Shown one piece after another: positions 60,307 to 64,000 of a stretch of 64,000 nt of DNA; the first letter of the stretch is position 1, and each line of letters begins with the position of its first letter. The notes under the pieces were generated by a model. It was given only the letters and a program-made list of their open reading frames with translations, was not told where the DNA came from and ran no database searches. This stretch comes from Vreelandella halophila (GTDB taxonomy: Bacteria > Pseudomonadota > Gammaproteobacteria > Pseudomonadales > Oleiphilaceae), in assembly GCF_009856365.1 (NCBI RefSeq), contig NZ_WMEX01000002.1, positions 1-64,000 of the forward strand. The letters run 5' to 3'. The position numbers and the translations under genes are program-made.

Positions 60307-61218
60307 TCAGTGGGGCTCGTCAGCCCGGCGCGTGAGGGCGATGGTCTGGTCCACGATCCGGTTGACCAGTTCATCCGGCAGGTCATGGCCCATGCCCCGG
60401 ATCCAGGCCAGACGCACCCCCGGTATCAGCCGGTGCAACCGGCGTGCGGCCTGGGGCCGGATCAGGGGATCCGCGGTGCCATGCAGGATCAGGGTGGGCG
60501 CGTGGATGCGGCGACTGTAGTCCGAGAGATCACCAGTGGCGAGGATGGCCCGCATCTGGCGCAGTATCCCCCTGGGCCGGTAGCTGCGATGGTAGTCGGC
60601 ACGGATGTGGCGTTCCGTCTCCACCAGGTCGCGCGGGTACGCCGGGCTCTGGATCCGCTTCCAGAGTCCCAGCCCCCGGGCGACGGCCGCCTCCTCGTCA
60701 TGGCCTTTGACGCCGCCACCCTGGAGCCACCAGATCACCTCTGGTTTGGGCAGGGGCATGCGAGGACTGTTGTTGGACGTCATGACCAGCGCCAGACTGC
60801 GCACCCGCCGGGGATGAGTCGCCGCCAGAAGCTGGCCGATCATGCCACCCATGGAGACCCCCTTAACGTGGGCACTCTGGATGCCGAGGGCATCCATCAG
60901 CCCCACGGCGTCGCGGACATGATCATGAAGGGTATAGGGCGCGTCCAGCTTCAGGCCCATGCGGAACCGGGCCATGGCCATCACGGGATGGCCGTCCACC
61001 GACGCCTCTATCTCCGAGGAAAGACCGATGTCCCGGTTATCGTACCGGATCACCCGGAAACCCGCGCGAGCGTAGCGCTCCAGCATGGCTTCCGGCCACA
61101 GGGTCATCTGTGCCCCCAGACCCATGATCAATAACAGAGGTGGTCCCTCCGGGTCCCCCCGTTCCTCCACGCAGAACGTCAGACCATTGCTTTCGATGTA
61201 CCGGGTTTCAGGTGTCAC
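60307..61218 (-). CDS. Alpha/beta-hydrolase, probable esterase
   Basis: A 303-residue hydrolase. The GTG start at 61218 follows AGGAGG by five bases and sits inside the last 11 bp of the RND pump gene; the longer frame to 61317 is RND sequence. Motifs: LLLIMGLGAQM (oxyanion), VIRYDNRDIGLS, nucleophile elbow VKGVSMGGMIGQLL (GxSxG), acid in LHGTADPLI and base in IRGMGHDLP. It belongs with the haloperoxidase/epoxide-hydrolase-like group. Translational coupling to the pump suggests it may act on a pump substrate, but none is known. It converges on the OYE gene. Confidence 0.87.
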   Translation of the reverse strand: MTPETRYIESNGLTFCVEERGDPEGPPLLLIMGLGAQMTLWPEAMLERYARAGFRVIRYDNRDIGLSSEIEASVDGHPVMAMARFRMGLKLDAPYTLHDHVRDAVGLMDALGIQSAHVKGVSMGGMIGQLLAATHPRRVRSLALVMTSNNSPRMPLPKPEVIWWLQGGGVKGHDEEAAVARGLGLWKRIQSPAYPRDLVETERHIRADYHRSYRPRGILRQMRAILATGDLSDYSRRIHAPTLILHGTADPLIRPQAARRLHRLIPGVRLAWIRGMGHDLPDELVNRIVDQTIALTRRADEPH

Positions 61219-64000
61219 TCTTACCTCCTCTGCCGGGCAGCCAACGCTCACCCAGCAACAGCAGAATCGGGGTAACCAGCAGCGTAAGCACGGTGGCAAA
61301 GGCCAGACCGCCTGCAATGGCGCTGGAAAGCTGGGTCCACCACTGGGTGGACGGGGCGTTGATGCCCAGCGCGGGGGTGAGCAGGTCCACGTTCACACCC
61401 AGCACCATGGGCATCAGGCCCAGTATTGTGGTCACGGCCGTCAGAAGGACCGGCCGCAGACGCAGGCATCCAGTCTCAAGGGCGGCCTCATAGGGTGACA
61501 GGCCCTCCCCGCGCATCACATTGAAGGTGTCGATCAGCACGATGTTGTTGTTCACCACAATGCCGGCCAGCGCAATGATGCCCATACCCACCATCACCAC
61601 GCCAAAGGGCTGGGCATTGAGCAGCAGCCCCAGCAGCACGCCGGCCGTGGACAGCACAATCGCGGAGAGAACCAGAACCGCCTGATAGAGGCTGTTGAAC
61701 TGGGTCACCATGATGGTGAACATCAGGAACAGGGCGACCGCGAACGCGGTGCTCAGGAAACGGGCCGACTCCTGCTGATCCTCGTTCTCACCGGCCACTT
61801 CGATGCGGATACCGTCCGGAAGTGACGGCATGGCCGACTGCAGCGTCTCCAGCCGCTCCGTAACCTGCTCGCCGGAGGCCACATCCGCCTTGATGGTGAT
61901 GGCCCGCTGGCCGTCCACGCGCTTGATCACGCCCGTCTTGGGCGCCGGCTCAAGATCCATGAAGTTGGTGATCGGCACCTGGCCGCCTTCCGTGTGCAGG
62001 GTCAGACGCTCGAACTGGTCCAGGTTGCGCCACAGCTCCGGCAGCCGCACCAGGATATCCACCTCATCCCGCACGCCCTCCGGCCGGTAGGTGGACAGTA
62101 CCAGGCCGTTGGTCACCAGCCGGACCACATTGCCCACGCTGACCACATCGGCCCCGAAGCGCGATGCCGCCTCACGGTCCACGTCGATCTGCCACTCGAT
62201 GCCGGGCAGGCTGCGGTCATCCTCAACATCCACGAAACCGCCCACTTCCTCCATGGTCGCTCTTATCCGATCCGTGGCCGTATCCAGCTTCTGTTCACCC
62301 ACACCGCGCACCTGAAGCTCCACGGGCTTGCCCTGGCCGGGCCCCTGTTGCTGCTGCCGGAATTCCAGCTTGATGCCTGGAATATCCCGGGTGCGCTCCT
62401 GCAGATCCGCCAGGATACGGCTGGCCGGGCGGCGCTTCTCCCAGTCGACCAGCTGGAACTGGATGGTGCCAATCACATCGGGTGCCATCTGGTCCCCGGC
62501 GCTGGCCCGGGAACGGGCGTACAGCGCCTCGACCTCCCGGAGCCCGTACATCCGTTTCTCCACTTCCCGGACAATGGCGTCGCGTTCGTACACGGACAGG
62601 TCGCCACGGGCCCGGATGTGCACCTGGGCGGAATCCGGCTCCACGTCCGGAAAGAACTCAACGCCATGATTGAAGGCCCCGTAGGCGCCATAGATGCCAG
62701 CCATGGCCACCAGGAGCAGCAGAAGGGTACGGCCGGGCCAGGTCAGGGAGCGGTCCAGCAGCCGCCGATACGCCTGACCAAAACGGCTCGGCCGGTTATC
62801 GCCGCCTTTCGCGCGCCCGCCACTGACTCCACCCAGTATGGGCAGGAAGATCAGTGCCATGACCAGTGACATGAGCAGACAGAGGATCACCGTGATCGGC
62901 AGGAACTTCATGAATTCGCCCACCACCCCGGGCCAGAACAGCAGCGGGATGAACACCGCCAGGGTGGTGGCCGTCGAGGCGATGACCGGCCAGGCCATGC
63001 GGATGGCGGCCTCGGCCCAGGCCTCGCGCGGCGGCATGCCCGACAGGCGGTTCCGGTCCGCCAGTTCCGACACCACGATGGCGCCGTCCACCAGCATGCC
63101 GGCGACCAGGATCAGGCTGAACAAAACCACAATATTGAGGGTATAGCCCAGCAGCCAGATCAGGAGGATACCCGAAAGGAAGGCACCTGGAATGGTCAGG
63201 CCCACCAGCAGCGCCGAACGTGGGCCCATGACGGCCACCACGATGACCAGCACCAGCACGATGGCCGTCAGGACGTTGTTGAGCAGGTCGGAAAGGATGT
63301 CATTGACCTCGTCCGACTGGTCCATGATGGTGGTGATCCGCACCGCATCGGGCAGCCGCTCGCGCGCCTGATCCATCAGGTGCTGGACCTTCTGGACAGT
63401 CTCGATGATGTTGGCGCCTGTGCGCTTGGAGATTTCCAGGACCACTGCAGGTTCGCCGTTGATGCGCGCAAAACCCTCCGGATCCTTGAAGGTGCGCTGG
63501 AGGGTGGCCACGTCCCCGAAGGTGACCACGGAATCATCCGCCACCTTCAGGGGCATGGACATGACATCCTCCAGGGTCTCGACCACCCCGGGCACCTTGA
63601 GGGCCATGCGGCCGGCGCCGGTATCCAGACTGCCGGCCGCCACCAGCTGGTTGTTGCGGGCCACCCGGTTACCCAGGGTGGCGTAGTCGATCCCGTAGCT
63701 GTCCAGAACCTGCGGATCCACGACCACCTCGACCATGTCCTCCCGGTCACCGGCGATCTCCACTTCCAGAACTTCCGGAATCCCCTCCATCTCGTTCTGG
63801 AGATCCCGCGCCATACGGATCAGTTCCGGCTCGGACAGTGGACCGGAAAGACCAATGGTCAGCACCGGGAAGAGCCCCACGTTGACCTCGTTCACGCGCG
63901 GCTCCTCGGCTTCCGAAGGAAGATCCGCCCGGGCAATGTCCACCTTTTCGCGCACATCCTGAAGCGCCTGATCGGCGTCAAAGCCGGCGTCGAATTCCAG
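61208..64000 (-). CDS. RND efflux pump inner-membrane subunit (5' end outside window)
   Basis: At least 930 residues of an AcrB/MexF-type RND transporter; the frame stays open to the window edge. Visible: porter region VLEVEIAGDREDMVEV, first membrane block LLNNVLTAIVLVLVIVVAVM, TM4 region AGMLVDGAIVVSELADRN, PVIASTATTLAVFIPLLFWP, second periplasmic domain, then GIIALAGIVVNNNIVLID in TM10-11. The TM4 motif is VDGA with one Asp where AcrB has an Asp pair, and TM10 has Asn where AcrB has Lys, as in several non-AcrB relatives. Efflux of drugs, solvents or lipids is likely; a periplasmic adaptor gene should lie just outside the window. Confidence 0.93.
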   Translation of the reverse strand: MEFDAGFDADQALQDVREKVDIARADLPSEAEEPRVNEVNVGLFPVLTIGLSGPLSEPELIRMARDLQNEMEGIPEVLEVEIAGDREDMVEVVVDPQVLDSYGIDYATLGNRVARNNQLVAAGSLDTGAGRMALKVPGVVETLEDVMSMPLKVADDSVVTFGDVATLQRTFKDPEGFARINGEPAVVLEISKRTGANIIETVQKVQHLMDQARERLPDAVRITTIMDQSDEVNDILSDLLNNVLTAIVLVLVIVVAVMGPRSALLVGLTIPGAFLSGILLIWLLGYTLNIVVLFSLILVAGMLVDGAIVVSELADRNRLSGMPPREAWAEAAIRMAWPVIASTATTLAVFIPLLFWPGVVGEFMKFLPITVILCLLMSLVMALIFLPILGGVSGGRAKGGDNRPSRFGQAYRRLLDRSLTWPGRTLLLLLVAMAGIYGAYGAFNHGVEFFPDVEPDSAQVHIRARGDLSVYERDAIVREVEKRMYGLREVEALYARSRASAGDQMAPDVIGTIQFQLVDWEKRRPASRILADLQERTRDIPGIKLEFRQQQQGPGQGKPVELQVRGVGEQKLDTATDRIRATMEEVGGFVDVEDDRSLPGIEWQIDVDREAASRFGADVVSVGNVVRLVTNGLVLSTYRPEGVRDEVDILVRLPELWRNLDQFERLTLHTEGGQVPITNFMDLEPAPKTGVIKRVDGQRAITIKADVASGEQVTERLETLQSAMPSLPDGIRIEVAGENEDQQESARFLSTAFAVALFLMFTIMVTQFNSLYQAVLVLSAIVLSTAGVLLGLLLNAQPFGVVMVGMGIIALAGIVVNNNIVLIDTFNVMRGEGLSPYEAALETGCLRLRPVLLTAVTTILGLMPMVLGVNVDLLTPALGINAPSTQWWTQLSSAIAGGLAFATVLTLLVTPILLLLGERWLPGRGGKSDT

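Overview
The window reads as chromosomal DNA of a GC-rich, halophilic or marine gammaproteobacterium, probably near Marinobacter, Halomonas or Halospina. The support is the ectoine-type aspartokinase next to ectA, an OprI-like alanine-zipper lipoprotein, DUF6482/DUF3429 genes, an NrtS nitrate transporter, BluB, and abundant c-di-GMP and chemotaxis genes. This placement is inferred from gene content only. I saw no rRNA, tRNA, CRISPR array or intact insertion sequence.

Layout. 0-10 kb: the 3' end of tonB with a 22-copy hexanucleotide repeat, a secreted lipase with a membrane-anchored partner, a Sir2 deacylase, an Aer-like chemoreceptor, a GGDEF/EAL protein and an anchored ExeM/NucH nuclease. 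10-19 kb: mostly housekeeping genes. These are a MarR gene overlapping an L,D-transpeptidase, yfbR, a tightly overlapped pdxH-PPTase-tag-crcB-crcB run, a divergent sigma-70 factor, and an ectA-aspartokinase pair that lacks ectB and ectC. 19-31 kb: an accessory stretch with several decayed genes (ADP-ribosylglycohydrolase, DUF3179, EAL and an unidentified CxxC protein). It also holds a cupredoxin, a periplasmic glutaredoxin-like protein, a TVP38-disulfide reductase fusion, a TetR/AhpD-like pair with three identical operators, and an ECF sigma factor with two paralogous zinc-finger proteins, one of them fused to an AhpD domain.

31-34 kb holds the most unusual locus. A secreted c-type cytochrome is flanked on both sides by NPC (Asn-Pro-Cys) repeats, with 25 cysteines in 271 residues. 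It is followed by DUF6969, a DoxX-like membrane protein, NrtS and a solute-binding protein. 34-48 kb: macro domain, bluB-haloalkane dehalogenase, thioesterases, iron alcohol dehydrogenase, a diguanylate cyclase with orphan motAB, a CobW GTPase, the CvrA antiporter, a second L,D-transpeptidase and the OprI-like lipoprotein. 48-64 kb: queE-queC; a leader with a Thr-rich 25-codon ORF and four alternating complementary segments ending in an intrinsic terminator; a three-gene hybrid-kinase operon; an EstB-like serine hydrolase; a voltage-gated channel with an acid-rich filter; a NemR-like regulator with its box and an Old Yellow Enzyme; and an RND pump running off the end.

How the genes may connect (inference): 19-34 kb carries repeated thiol, metal and peroxide themes, which suggests a redox or metal-stress region. 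Haloalkane dehalogenase, iron alcohol dehydrogenase and haloacid dehalogenase could in principle act in sequence. Start sites were moved from the longest ORF wherever a Shine-Dalgarno sequence or signal peptide gave a better choice.
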